Assembly: GCA_013365325.1 (NCBI GenBank)
Contig: JABVXV010000001.1
Coordinates: 1,550,001-1,614,000, forward strand
DNA from: Dipetalonema caudispina
Lineage: Eukaryota > Nematoda > Chromadorea > Rhabditida > Onchocercidae
DNA: 64,000 nucleotides
Direction: 5' to 3'
In this document: one piece after another, positions 41,115-58,700 of the stretch
How the letters are laid out: each line of letters starts with the position of its first letter
Numbering within the stretch: the stretch's first letter is position 1
The notes under the pieces: generated by a model
Database searches by the model: none
Told to the model about the DNA's origin: nothing
What the model saw: the letters and a program-made list of their open reading frames with translations, nothing else
Translations under genes and position numbers: made by a program

Positions 41115-42758
41115 ATGAACAACATATTTCCTTCAGACAAAGAGGAAGAAAAGAGTGAATGTGTTAGCTATGACAAAATTGTTTCGACTTTTGATAGTAT
41201 AATCGACAAAGAAAAGTAAATTGCCATAACCCATAGTGAATTTTTCAAATTTACTGAAATTTTCTGTTATTTCTATGATTCTCAATGAGTAAAATCTGTG
41301 ATGAATTAAAGTTTAATTTAGAAGTAATAATTAAGAAGTTAACAAAATCCTCAAGTAAAAATGATCAGTCATCTTATGAACTTGTTACCGACTGTTTATA
41401 TCCACCGACGAATAGTACATGTGAGATAATAAAATCTATTCGAGTCAGTCTTGGGTGGTGAATTAAATTTTTCATTTGACAAAGGATTACTAAGATCTAG
41501 AATGAATACCAAATTAGAATTGATTGGTAAGGAGATATAATTAAGTATATGCTTTAAATGGTAGATCAGGGATTGAATGTACTTTCCAGCTGATTTCATT
41601 GGATTCATTCTCAAAAATCTACGAAAAAATTATGTCCGTTGTCGTATTGCTATAGTTCTGTCCAGTTTTTTTTTTTTTTCACTAATTCTTTGAACATTCA
41701 GAATAATATCTGTTACTTTCTCTTTATCGTTTTCATTGATTGCATGAAGTTAACAATCGTTCATCAATAGGAAGAAATAATTAATTTAAGTATTAGGTGG
41801 AATAAGTAAAAAAAAAAAGTTGTAAGAAGAATATGAGCCAAGTAAGTTAGAGAACATAAACTAAGTAAGCTATAAATTAAACAGCAAATTATGATGCAAT
41901 CAACGAAACTATGATTTAAATTGCTAATTTCTGATATTGTTGATTTATAGACCGATAGATGATGACGAAAAATCATTGCGGTGGTTTGACGATTCCGTTC
42001 CTATAACATACGCCGCCGTTGCCGCCACCGCCGCGTTGATGGCAAATGGGATAACAATAGAATCGTTTCTGGATGTTCTTTACTTTCATGTTGAAATCAT
42101 TTGCCTGGCAGATGTAAGTACCATTAAAACTTCAAAAATATAGAATTTCGAATTTTAAATTTGTCATCGATTTCTTTTGTGAAATCTCTGGAAGGCGTGT
42201 TTATGAAATTTAAGGCTTTGCTAAAAAGCAGTAAATTTTGAGAAACCACCGTATACGATATCAAGTTTACCCAATCATTTTTACAAATAAAACCTTTGAC
42301 TGATAAGCTTTCATCAGTGTCTTTAGAAATCCTTTTATGATCAGAGCTTAAAATAATTCAGAAATGGTATTTGTTTTCTGATTTTACAGCATTGATAATA
42401 ACTGCTTTGAATGATTGATAGACAGCAATATTAAAAGAAGGTGAAAAAGGGTAGATAATTTAGGAGCCTATCTTCGGATGAAAATCTGCTGTATGCGCCT
42501 GAATTGCTCACCTGACAAGTGCACCAGGATCGGTTGACAGCTGTCAATTTGAGAAATCAAAATTCCAGTTCTTGCAATCCGAGCTCTGCTCCTGTTCCAA
42601 TCCCTATCTTTACTACTACTACTACTACTTCTTCTTCTGTTCCTGTAGTAGCTCTTGGATTACTACTGCATGGGTATTTCATTTCAAATATTTCATTTCA
42701 ATATACCTTATCATCACCTAACCTTGTCATTATCCTCATATTCTGCAATAGCGTTTAA
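41115..42758 (+). CDS. Candidate multi-exon gene of unknown function
   Basis: I do not recognise this product. Four open segments chain in one reading frame: 41115-41215 (ATG start, donor GTAAAT), 41290-41454 (weak acceptor AATGAG, donor GTGGTG), 41951-42113 (strong acceptor TTTATAG, strong donor GTAAGT) and 42528-42758 (acceptor CACCAG, ending in a stop). The predicted protein has about 219 residues. It starts MNNIFPSDKEEEKSE, followed by a charged, probably helical region (DKIVSTFDSIIDKE, KICDELKFNLEVIIKKL). Exon 3 contains RWFDDSVPITYAAVAATA and an aliphatic stretch, encoded partly by a GC-rich GCC/GCG repeat. Exon 4 has a low-complexity TTTTTTSSS tract from an ACT microsatellite and a hydrophobic C-terminus. 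The third exon is the best supported, by its splice sites and composition. The second exon's borders are weak, and more exons may exist. Function is unknown. Confidence 0.35.
42003..42036 (+). repeat. GC-rich GCC/GCN alanine-codon run
   Basis: An imperfect GCC-GCC-GTT-GCC-GCC-ACC-GCC-GCG run inside a candidate exon, conspicuous because the surroundings are very AT-rich. In the open frame it encodes Ala/Val/Thr. Confidence 0.7.
42612..42631 (+). repeat. (ACT)n trinucleotide microsatellite
   Basis: Six ACT units followed by TCT repeats. They encode a Thr-Ser run if the candidate gene's last exon is real. Confidence 0.8.
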
Positions 42759-45648
42759 TGCCGATATGCTAATGATCTCTCATCGTTCCTTGTTTCCTTT
42801 CAATCAAATTGATTCCCTAACAAAATCCTAAGTTAATTGGATATGCATCAGTTAACATTAACAATTTAATGCCTATTTTTATTCTTTTACATCATTTCGA
42901 TAATATTTGCTTGAAATGATTTCTTCTTACACCTATCATGAAATGTTTGCCCATCTGTCTATTTATTTCACTTTATAGATTCATGAAGTTCAATTAAACC
43001 CCCAAATAAAAAATATACAACAAATCAGAGTGGTAAATGTGTAACAATAACAACCATTTAATTATGTTTGGTTGGGCAATTTCATTGCGATTATCAGTAT
43101 CAGGATATTGTTGATTTATCCGTACCACATCAACTAATGCACATTTAATCATCATCTCTCCATTTCGATGTTTGTAACATTAATCTGATTCTCAAATCCA
43201 TCAAACTGATTTAATCTATCTGTGCTACAAAAGAAGGTTAGATATTCTGAAACTATGGTAATTATTCTCTAGAGTTTCAATGTCTCCTATTTAGCTAACA
43301 ACATCTTGATTAGTTTTGCTATCGTATACGATTAACCAGAATGGAAATGCAATATCTGTTGCAAATTCTTTCCAGTTTTTTTCACTATTCAAAAGTACTT
43401 GCACGATACATTCAATTTGCATAGTTGCTAAATAAAGCAATTTCGAAATTTAGAAATAAGAATGAAAAAAGAATTTGATGTAGTGCTATTTGGGGAAAAG
43501 AGAAAGTAAATATATTGCTATTTGAGGATCTTCTGAAACTGAGTGTATATAAGAGAGTGTAGTTGAGGAATGAGGATGGTTTTGCATATTATAAATGAAG
43601 AGGCTTTTCAAACTTGTTCAGTACTCATATCGTCCTACTATCTTAAAGCTAATCATTCTAAGGATCTCTCCACGAATTTCTCATAATTATCCATACATTA
43701 CTCTCTCTTTTTGACAGCTATTTTATTATGGTTCAGCTTAAAAAGTCTAAAATTTCGCTTATCAATTGGATGAAATACTTTTAACAATTGCTTTCTTTCT
43801 TCCAGTAGGAACATTATTCATGAATTAAATGAATGTAAAATCCTGGAAACATAAACAACGATTATTTTTAGCAGTTGGGAAACATTTTAAGCAAAATGAA
43901 ATTTCATCCCCTTGACCTGATAAGTTCATCATGTATCAGTTTGTGAAGATTGATTTAGTACATCATTTTTCACTATCGATGTTTATCGAACCACAGTATT
44001 CAAGGTTGTTTACCACCGCTTCACACGGTAAATAATATAAGCAAATTGTGGAAATAGTGAGCATTAATTCATAAATGCTTATTGCTTTAATCCGTTAAGG
44101 TAAAGCTAAGGTAATCAAGTCCATCATAATCTATTTATTGATATTCTTAAGCACACTTAAAATATTTAAGTAACAGACGGGAAAAGATATTTAGATTGCT
44201 CTTGAAGTTTTCATATAGATTGGTTTTTATGATTAATACGGTATTTTTTGTTTCGATGAAATATACTCTGATAATGAATTTTAGAGGAGTTATATCTTCT
44301 GATAAGAATATTTAATTTCATGATTATTATTCTGAGAAATTTTAAAACCATTATGTTGATCTTGTAATTAACATTACAAGATAAATCTATAGATTTTATT
44401 TATGGAAGGTTTCCTGAATTATAATTTCCAAATTACTGAAATTTTTCTCCAAGTAACAGATTGTGGCATGATGCAGAGAAATTAGGTTCAATTTTTAAAA
44501 AATTTTGAAATAAGAATATTCATTTCATAGGATGGAAAAAAGTAAGGATTCTGAAGAGAATAATACTAAGGAATCTGAGAACAAAGCTAAGCTAACCAAC
44601 ATCATATTTAATAAAAAGAAGTGAATTAACATGTTGCAATTGTTTTGTCTATTAACAGCTTTCGTTTTTTGGAATAGAAAATTACCTACTTATAATGCTA
44701 TCAGTTTGTAATATGAACTTGTTAAATAGTTGATTCCTTTGAGGACTATTATCGCCTCTGAAAGAATACTTCATCATTAGATGTGTTCTGGGTACTTAAG
44801 ATACTTCCAAATTACGATCCTATCGCATTACGTTACAATTATGATTCTTTATGATAGCAAAGTAAACAGCAAATTAGATTCTTCTGATTTAACATATTTT
44901 GAAAATTATTAGTGAAATAAAAGCTTGGCTAATTTCTTGGAAATCTATGGTCGGTGAAAAATTTACCGTTTTCTTTCTTCTTATCGCTTCTCGCTGATTT
45001 ATTTCAAGATGAAAAAAGATATGGTATTTTTTGGGATTTTTAAGGAAAAATGAAAAACACAGTGCACTTGAAAAGTAGTTAAAATGAAAGTTTAGAGGTG
45101 ACAAATGTGTAGAAGGAATGGGAAGTGTTGTTGTGATAAACTTCATATGAATTTCAAGTATCATTTGGATATTTGAACTCAAGAATACATTGTGAATAGA
45201 AACTGCATATTCCTGTTTCTCTTTTTTTTTTTTTTTTGTTTTTTTAACTTCAACCACACTTTGCTCCCAAGGCTTTTTAGGCTACTATTCAATCTAACAT
45301 TTATTGATCTTCTAAGCGCATAGATAGTCTAATAAGGTTATCATGCGTAAGATAGAAGGAGTTGGAACTCAAAAGTTTTTACACCGAACATACGATGAAA
45401 TGCTTCCCAAAGATCTCTGAACTAGAACTTCAAACATTCAATTTCTAGGCTTGGAAAAATTGCTTAATTTAATTTATAGTACAAAGTCATATTAATTCGG
45501 AAGTTTTAACTTACAAACAAAAGAAAAAGCTATCATCGATTACGCTTTCAATGTTATCAAATTTACATTTTTTTAAAAACAAAGAAATTTATTTAATGCC
45601 TATTTTTGTCAAATTTTCTTTTAATTTATTAAACCACAAAATAAGCGC

Positions 45649-45692
45649 AAAATTCAAACAAAAGCACTTAGATGTGCCTTTGTTTGAATTTT
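45649..45692. repeat. Inverted repeat, 19-bp arms with 6-nt loop
   Basis: Left arm 45649-45667 and right arm 45674-45692 are reverse complements with one mismatch (left CAAAAGCAC versus right GTGCCTTTG). The loop is TTAGAT. Pairing stops sharply beyond the arms. Confidence 0.8.
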
Positions 45693-48127
45693 AACATCTT
45701 TCCTTTAATTTTTGCATTCTTTTTTGTATTATTGCCAATAGAAATATTGTTGATTCATCCCATTTCCATAAAGCTTTATGCAGAAGGGAAAGGCATAAAG
45801 ATGAAAGGAAACACTGTCAAAAACCAACTAATACAACGATCTTTATGTTTTTATGTTTATTTCTGTGATTATGAGAAAGGCAAAGGCACAAACAAAAAGT
45901 TATGACTTCGGAAGATCTTTGAGTTTTTATTTTTGTGATTATAAAAAAGCCGGAAACATTGAAGCAACCATTTTACTTCTCCGGAACCCGTCTATAGAGA
46001 GATTCTATACATTCGACATCATCATCCATCACAATTATAAGTTATTCAGTTCAGTAACATTAATGATTTTATCAATATCTGAGATATGCGAAGAAAATTA
46101 GAATCCATTTGCTAATTTTCCGATTTTATTCACTCATGTCAAGGAATTTAAAGTTTAAAATAATTTTTTCAAAATGATTGGGTTACGAGATTGCTTCGCG
46201 ATTCAAATATAACTATTTTCCAAAGCAGAAGGACTCCGAAGTTAGGGTTTTGCTGAATTTACTGCATTTCAGACTTTAACAGTGAGGATAAGAGATTGAG
46301 AAACATCTTCCCTTTTTCTTGAAACTTCCAGAATACTTTACTTCATAAACCTTCAATTTTTCCATCGTTTATTTGTTGACAATACTTTAAGTATTGATTG
46401 GTACTTGGTATAATTTTATAGTGCCCAATGATTTGATTCTTGGTAAGAGTTACTGATATTTATATTGACAACAGTTTCAGCATTCAAACAACAACAATAA
46501 TTAAAAATGATTATTGATCTGATCCGCAAATAATCAGAAATGACCCGTATGTTTTATCGTTGTAATTAAGGCTTGAATTACTGTAAAATATCGAAATTAA
46601 GCTTTAGGACAAATGGAAATAAATAAGACTTAATTTGAAGAAAGATATTTTGCTGACTTTTTTTGAATTTTCCTTTTTTTTTTCATTTTTTCAATTGAGT
46701 ACAGTCGAAAAAAGAGTTGCGTCATTTCTATTCTTATGACGTATGAGAAAATGAAAAGAGCGAAGTTGTCAATGGAAATTTGTAATTTATCATTCTTTGA
46801 AGTTTCTTCTTATGCATGTAAGAGATTCTGTTAGCTCTTTTTATCCTTCCAGATCTTCCATATTCGAAGTATCAACAACTCTTCATGCAAAAAGTTGTAA
46901 TGCACTATATCTAAGCTTCTAAACAACTTTCTGCAAACTTTCTATCTATCTTTGAATTAATTTGAAAAAAATCTCTTACGTTCATATAAATAGTAGTTAT
47001 ATTATCACATGACAATGATCATTCTGGATACAACGGAATGGATTTGCTAATCTCCCAGAAGATAAAATTTGGAGAATGAAGTGGAATGAGGCGTAAAACA
47101 TCTCAAGTTACAATGTATCTTTTACCAAACCGATAATTAAAAAAAATTTTCCGGGTAATATCGGATAAAATTTCTGCATGCATATTAAATGAAAGAATAC
47201 GAGTTGATGAAGCATAAATGTCCTTAATTAACTTACATGTTGAATTAAAGTTAGTAATTGAAATAAATGCCATAATACTTATTTTCTCCTCATTATAGCT
47301 TCTACGCATATTTTGTCAACTTCTAATATTATTTTGTATAATATAAAAGGAAAGAATTGCGAAAATTTTCAGATCTCAAATATTGATCGAGAAATTTTGA
47401 ATTTGAAGGAATGCTATTTAATTTTTTCAAATTTCGATTAGCTTACATTGTCCATATATAACAAATAACTTCGCAACTTTTTTTTTCAGCTTCTAAACTT
47501 TCATCCAATAACTCTAAAGACATTTCAAATCTCTTGGTAATGTCTGGATAGCTTAAAACGAAATCGTATTTTGGTGAAAATTTTAGGTGAGAGAGAAAAA
47601 AAATTGATTTAAATAAAACAAAAACATAAGCATATTTTTTTCTTCACGCTATATTTCTTAGCTTTAAATAACCAAAACGTTGATGTCAGCAAATTTCGAA
47701 CTGCATGGTTTTATTAACGAAGTCTTCAGGAAGTCATTTTGTGCAGCTATTGATGTTTCTTAACTGAAAAAGGACTATTTCTTAAGCTCCAAACTTTACT
47801 AAGCATATTTGATTTTAACCAATAGAAATATAATTTATAATTAATTGATTGTCGCGTTTTCTTTTTCAAGTGAAACTTTAAATGTCAATGAAAATACGGA
47901 TTTTCACCAATAAGAAATGAAATGGTTGTTTGTTTATGAAAGAAATAATATGTGAAAAATATATCTCTTAAATTTAATTTTTAATGGAGAAAGTAAAATT
48001 AACTATGAGTTTTGAGTCTATCAAATTGGAAGCTGAAAAGAGAAGAATGGGAAAATGTCATCTTTACTGATCATATTGCAACGAAAAGTTTGCGTATTGA
48101 ATATCACTGATTACATAGAATACACCG

Positions 48128-48135
48128 TTTTTTTT

Positions 48136-48167
<32 letters not shown>
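48128..48167. repeat. Poly(T) tract with one interruption
   Basis: A T run of almost 40 nt interrupted by a single C near its left end. Its length is likely unreliable. Confidence 0.85.
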
Positions 48168-48169
<2 letters not shown>

Positions 48170-49056
48170 ATAACCAAACAGATATCACAAGAAAAGGGAA
48201 TATGTTGGAAGATTTTTTAAAATATTTTACCTTTATTTAAAAGCATATCAAAATATTTTATTTTGCCCACCCCACGGAAATACGAGAAAGAAATGGCTGA
48301 AAAGGCAAGAAAGGAAGGGAGGAGATAGACAAAAATAGGCTAGGCTTAATAAGCTAAAAATAGAGACAAAGGCACTGAAGAAAGAGAAGAGGTAGTATAT
48401 TTAAAATTTCGGTTTAGTTTCAGCTAATAATCTAAGATTCAATTATTTGCTAAATAAAGTACTACGAATAAATTTTCCGCAAATTGATTTTACCTTTTTG
48501 CAGTTCTTTATAGAAAATTCTACCCAAATCTCACCTTTCATTAGCGCCTCTCATTTTAATATTTTTTTCTTGTATATTATTGCCTGCTAAAAGATTACGT
48601 TTGAAAGTATATGCGTGTACATATTTGCAGAGTAATAACATTGTAATTAGATTCTAAATTAATTAAAAGTCATTTGAGTTAAAAACTACAAAATTAAAAC
48701 CCATTCATTGTTGTAATTGATTGTCGTAAATTAAGTTGCAATATATGTTAAAATTCCATTTCTACTGTTATTGCATTCTATTTCTGATTTATTATCTTTC
48801 ATACTTTATAAATAAATGCTTATTTAAAATTGAAATTCAAATTACTACTGAATGTTAATAATTTTTCTGTACTTTTTTTTTTTGAAATGACTTTTAAATA
48901 CTAAATATAACAAAACAACAATTGATTATCCATTGACAATATAATACAGTTGCTTTTGAGAATTATAGATTAGCATCAATTCAATTTTTGAGTAATTAAT
49001 CGAGCATGATAATGAAGAGATTGCCTATAAGTAAGGATATATTGCAAAAGTTTTGT

Positions 49057-49066
49057 TGATTTTTAG
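49057..49066 (+). promoter_or_regulatory. Candidate trans-splice acceptor of the acetylcholinesterase gene
   Basis: TGATTTTTAG lies 41 nt upstream of the ATG pair at 49108/49111. A short upstream frame beginning ATGATTTAT ends at once in TAG. Confidence 0.4.
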
Positions 49067-49107
49067 GACATACAGATAACGATGATTTATTAGGATGTGG
49101 ACGAACG

Positions 49108-54456
<5,349 letters not shown>

Positions 54457-54458
<2 letters not shown>

Positions 54459-54462
54459 TAAA
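54457..54462 (+). terminator. AATAAA overlapping the acetylcholinesterase stop
   Basis: The TAA stop (54456-54458) overlaps an AATAAA hexamer, and another lies 26 nt earlier inside the last exon. If used, the 3' UTR would be extremely short; this is positional inference. Confidence 0.35.
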
Positions 54463-55717
54463 GTAATCTTACTAACTAAAGTTTCAAATTAATTGACTCT
54501 GAAAAGTGAGAAATTTCTTATCAAATAAATCAAAGCAACTTTTAAATGAAACAGTTTTTATCATTCTCGAACTTTTATTTATTTATATCGGTATGATAAC
54601 TTTTCTTTAGAAAAAAGGTGGTGGGTTATACATATCTCTTTTATTCAATAACAGTTCTTCCGGAACAGGATTTATCCTATCATTTACATTTCAGATACCG
54701 AGTGATTGGAATATTTCTTTTTTTTTTTTTTAAATCGAATTTGTCATTTTTTTCCTAATTCATCTTTATTTGATGTATAAATATAAATGTCGCGTTGTTT
54801 GCATTTGGGACTGTATTTTTCTTGAAAAAAAAAAAAAAAAAAACTTTCATATGGCATGAATCTAAACTTACATAAAGTTTAATCTTTTTCTTTTACATAC
54901 ATATGTTCTATATCAAAATTTCATCCCCAATGATTTCATACATTACTATGTTTTCACATTGTAATATAATTGAATAGAAATTCAATTTCATAGAAATTTA
55001 AACCAATCATAAAAAAATTTCCATAGGGGAAAAGGAGCAGAATGGTGTTCATATTTTAAAATTAATAACTAATAATAAAAGGAATAATGAGGAAAAATTC
55101 TCAACTTTCTCAACTACAATTCCACTTTATATTTGATAGTGAAAGACCCTAAGGGGAAAAACGCAGCTTAACCATGACAACAATCGAAGAAACCACGTCG
55201 AGACACGTAAAACCGTTGCTACCTGACGTTACTCAAAGCTATTGCCACTGGAATTCACGGGCCGCAAGATCTTTGATAAGTATGATTGTCAGTATTTTAT
55301 GAGGATCGCGTGATTCCAAAATACCGGAATGTGAAGCTAAGCGATAGGATTGGAACTCGGTGAAGGTTAAGCAGTTATTAGAAGATCACCTATTACACAC
55401 GACATGAACTTCCCGGTGTCATCTCCTTGACTAAAATGTTGACACTCATTCTAACAAATGTTTCTGTTTACCTGAGTTATTTTATTTTAGTTAAAGATTA
55501 CGTTTAGTCTGTAGTTTTCTGTCGAATAGAACTTGTTCAACATATATCTAGCTATATGGAATGAAATGTGTGAATTAGAAAGTGTTTTGTTTATAAAGTA
55601 ACTTGTAACGGGTAAGTATCAAGGCTGTACTTTTAGTGTGGTTGAATACGTATGTACATTGAGAAGTGGACAGTGTACTATTCAACGAGTTTACGCCTGT
55701 TTTCGATCTTTCATCAT
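54463..55717. other. Intergenic DNA with a less AT-rich block
   Basis: The left two-thirds is AT-rich with homopolymers (54718-54732, 54824-54842). From about 55140 to 55460 base composition changes to a more balanced sequence, containing the small open frame at 55174-55302 listed separately. Confidence 0.45.
55174..55302 (+). other. Small open frame in a GC-richer block (unproven)
   Basis: A 42-codon ATG-started frame (begins MTTIEETTSRHVKPLLPDV and contains CHWNSRAARSL). It lies in a block whose composition resembles coding DNA more than its AT-rich neighbours. A donor-like GTATGA occurs within it at 55280. I know no homologue. It could be a first exon, a small gene, a decayed fragment or chance. 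Confidence 0.2.
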
Positions 55718-55727
55718 TTTATTTCAG
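55718..55727 (+). promoter_or_regulatory. Candidate trans-splice acceptor of the prolyl-tRNA synthetase gene
   Basis: TTTATTTCAG ends 29 nt before the ATG at 55757 and is a consensus nematode 3' splice site. Confidence 0.5.
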
Positions 55728-55756
55728 TGACTCAAGTGACAATTTAGAGGAATAAG

Positions 55757-58700
55757 ATGAGAGTGCATCGAGCATCGACGATGCTGCTCGGCTCGTTGGA
55801 TGTCAAAGTGAAAACAACTCAAATTTTCCATCAGCTTATGCTTTCCAAAGCGCTGATTGCCCAAGAACATAAAGGATTATATTCGATACTTCCTATTGGT
55901 ATTTGTAAAATTTTTTCTTGCGAGTGATGTTGCATTGGGAGATCCACGGTGAATGACTCCGAAGCCCTAGTGAAATCGAAGATATCGTGTCTTCTGTAAT
56001 GTTTTTTCTTAATAAAAGATGGAGGTCAGGATAATTAGCTTGAATCTACATGTTCTGTGGCAAAAATTTTATGGAAGAAAAGCATATTGGATTTAACTTT
56101 TCACTTTATTTTTTTTTGGTCAGCGCATCATCGACAAATTGGTAAAATTGATTGAAACTGAACTAAATGCAATCGGTGCTCATAAAATCAGTATGCCGAT
56201 ATTGGGTGCGAAAGAAATGTGGCAAAAAGCTGGTCGATGGAGTGCTTTCGAGTCAGAAATGTTTCATTTAAATGATAAAACGAATCAAACTTTCTGTCTT
56301 CAGCCCACCCATGAAGAAATGGTAACAAAGTTGATTGCCGAACAAGGTAATATCTTTAACGTCAAATTTCCGAGGCACTTAGTTTTTATATTTCTGTTTC
56401 TGCACTTTGAAGCACTATTTTTTGCTAATATAATATAGCTCGTGTTGCCGACTTATACGCTTTGTCACGGTGAAAGAATGACGTGGAAGTTGGTGTTGTT
56501 TAAGACAGATAGTCATTTTTGTTTCGATCGTCCCAAATTGAATAGTTGAAATCAACTTGAAACGTGGTAACTAAGGAACATTTTCTTCTATATGCCTCCA
56601 TCTCTATAATAATGGAACTACTATGACATAGTTTCCTTGTAAATCACTCTATTGGGATACTGGTTATCAAGGTCTGCAGAATACTTGGTCCGGATTTCCT
56701 AAAACTGCTTTACGGCAGTAGATCACCGTCTTTGTTTTTCTGTGTTTTATTTTTTATTTGTGGGGGAATTTCTTAGAGGTATGGAAATTTCAATGGGAGC
56801 TCTTCATTTCAGGTGACTTGAGGCAATCTGTCTATCCGTTAATGCTCTATCAAACGGGGCCGAAATTTCGTGATGAAACCGTTGTTGGACATGGACTTCT
56901 TCGTAGTAGAGAATTTTTGATGAATGACTTATATTCTTTTGATATAACGGAGAAGAACGCCTCGGATACTTACAGTCTCGTTAATGAGGTAAACATTTAT
57001 TATTATGTGAGATTTAAGACTTGTAAAATTAATGCTCTGACAACTTTTTAAGATGAATTGGAAATAAATTAATAGTAAAATGCTGGAAGATAGCGTAATT
57101 GTCTCTAGCGCTCATAGCATGTTTGTTAAATTGCTCTGCTTTCTCTTTTTTGCTTCTGCCGATAGAAGTTCAAATTCTTCTTTTGGGGATTTAAACTCTT
57201 TTAGCTTACTTTCAAACTCTTGCTGCAGTTTAAAGCTCTGCCAATAATTTTAATTTTCAAGTTATTGTTTTGATTAGTTTAATAAATAATAGGAATTAAC
57301 TTGCACAGGTTTTATATTTATATGATTTCTTAATTTAGAACATTCCGTGTATTATCTTCTGCCAAACTATAGTGCAGAAAGGGAGATATTTTTACAGGCA
57401 TATAAGCGAATATTTCGTGATCGCCTTAGCATTAATTTTTATGTTGTTCGAGCTGATGCTGGAAACATTGGTGGTGACATGTCACACGAATATCATTTAC
57501 CGTGTAGGACGGGCCGCGACAGCATTGCTTACTGTACAAAATGTAGTTTAGGTTAGTTTTTTGCTGTATTTTGATTCCATTAAGATTTAAATCAACAGCA
57601 CTGGGACTTAATATTTTTTAAGAAAAGATAGATAAGTCTTCATTTGAAAGGGTTATGAAAAGGTCAATTTGGATTTTTTTAAATTTTTTTATAAGGACTC
57701 GGGAAGATTTGCTTAGTGATTTAAATCTTAATCTATATGACTATTTAAAAAAACCTTCTATTATTCAAAAATGTAATTTACAGGCTTTTTAAAATATGGT
57801 GATTTTCAAAACTTCTCTCTAGAAGCTCAGAAAAGCACAGCTTCTTGAATTTCACTGTTTTCATTTTAAGGGAACCATATCGTTAATGTAAAGTCAATAT
57901 GATTTCTTTTTATTATTTCAGGTGTGAATCATGATTTATTGAAACATGGTGAAAAACCTTGTCGTTGTGATGAGGAATGCACTTCAGTTATTGAAACAAT
58001 TGAAATAGCTCATACATTCCAGCTGGGGAACTTGTTCACCAAAAAATTCGGAGCAAAACATCGTGGACAACTATTGATAATGAACTGTTTTGGAATTGGC
58101 ATTGGTAATTTATGGTTATTTGAAATATTTGCTTTTTATTTGTTGTTTGGTCTGCATACATTGCGTACAAGAGTTTTATGGAGAAGTTGTGCAGGAATGA
58201 AGAAGGAAAACAGCGAAAACAACTCAGTTTGCTGCATTGCTTATGTTCAGTTTTGCTTTATACTTGCTTGCACCGGCTCTGTGGAACTTTGATGAATAAT
58301 ATAGTCAATAATGGTATAGTTGCAGCAGTGGACATTTTCAGGTCGTTTAATAGCAGCCTTAATTGACTCAATGTCACCCAGTAAAAAAGCCCTTCGTTTA
58401 CCGTATATACTTGCACCTTTTAAAGTGGCCGTTATTCTGCCAAACAAAACTCAGCCCGAAACGATGGCATTTGCTCAAGATGTTATTAGTCGTCTCAGTC
58501 AGATATCATCTCTAGAGGATGATATTTTTGTTGATGATCGATTGGATAATTCAATTGGAAGGCGATTGCTTGCAGCTGCAAATTTAGGTCGACTTTATCT
58601 GAAGTCCTTAAAAAAAAATTTCATTGAGCTTCAAATAAATTTAGATAAAATAGGTAGTAGTTTGGGATTAACATCACCAGGCCAGGATACGCTAGCGTGG

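Larger units (their letters stand above)
42759..49056. other. Long AT-rich gene desert upstream of the acetylcholinesterase
   Basis: About 6.3 kb with no supported exon. The longest open frame (minus strand, 45257-44889, 122 codons, non-ATG start) begins in a T-run-derived lysine tract and looks non-coding. Notable structure: a 19-bp inverted repeat at 45649-45692, a smaller perfect stem at 44359-44382, and a T-run of nearly 40 nt near 48128-48167. The distance to the acetylcholinesterase start makes this a candidate for its long-range regulatory DNA (inference only). Confidence 0.4.

Noticed and set aside
44889..45257. Longest single open frame in the gene desert (minus strand, 122 codons)
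   Set aside because: It starts with a non-ATG codon, its N-terminus is lysine-rich only because it reads a T-run, and it shows no domain, signal or splice context.
45846..45945. Two similar stretches encoding FYVYFCDYEKGKG- and SFYFCDYKKAGN-like peptides, suggesting a tandem-repeat gene
   Set aside because: Only two imperfect units in different frames of AT-rich DNA; no start or splice support.
42759..49056. Possible mobile element or endosymbiont (Wolbachia) insertion in the large gene-free interval
   Set aside because: No transposase or reverse-transcriptase frame, no terminal repeats of convincing length, and no bacterial-like long open frames.
55140..55460. Considered as a structural RNA (rRNA-like or tRNA-like fragment) because of its composition
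   Set aside because: No tRNA T-arm consensus, cloverleaf or recognisable rRNA/snRNA block could be found by eye.
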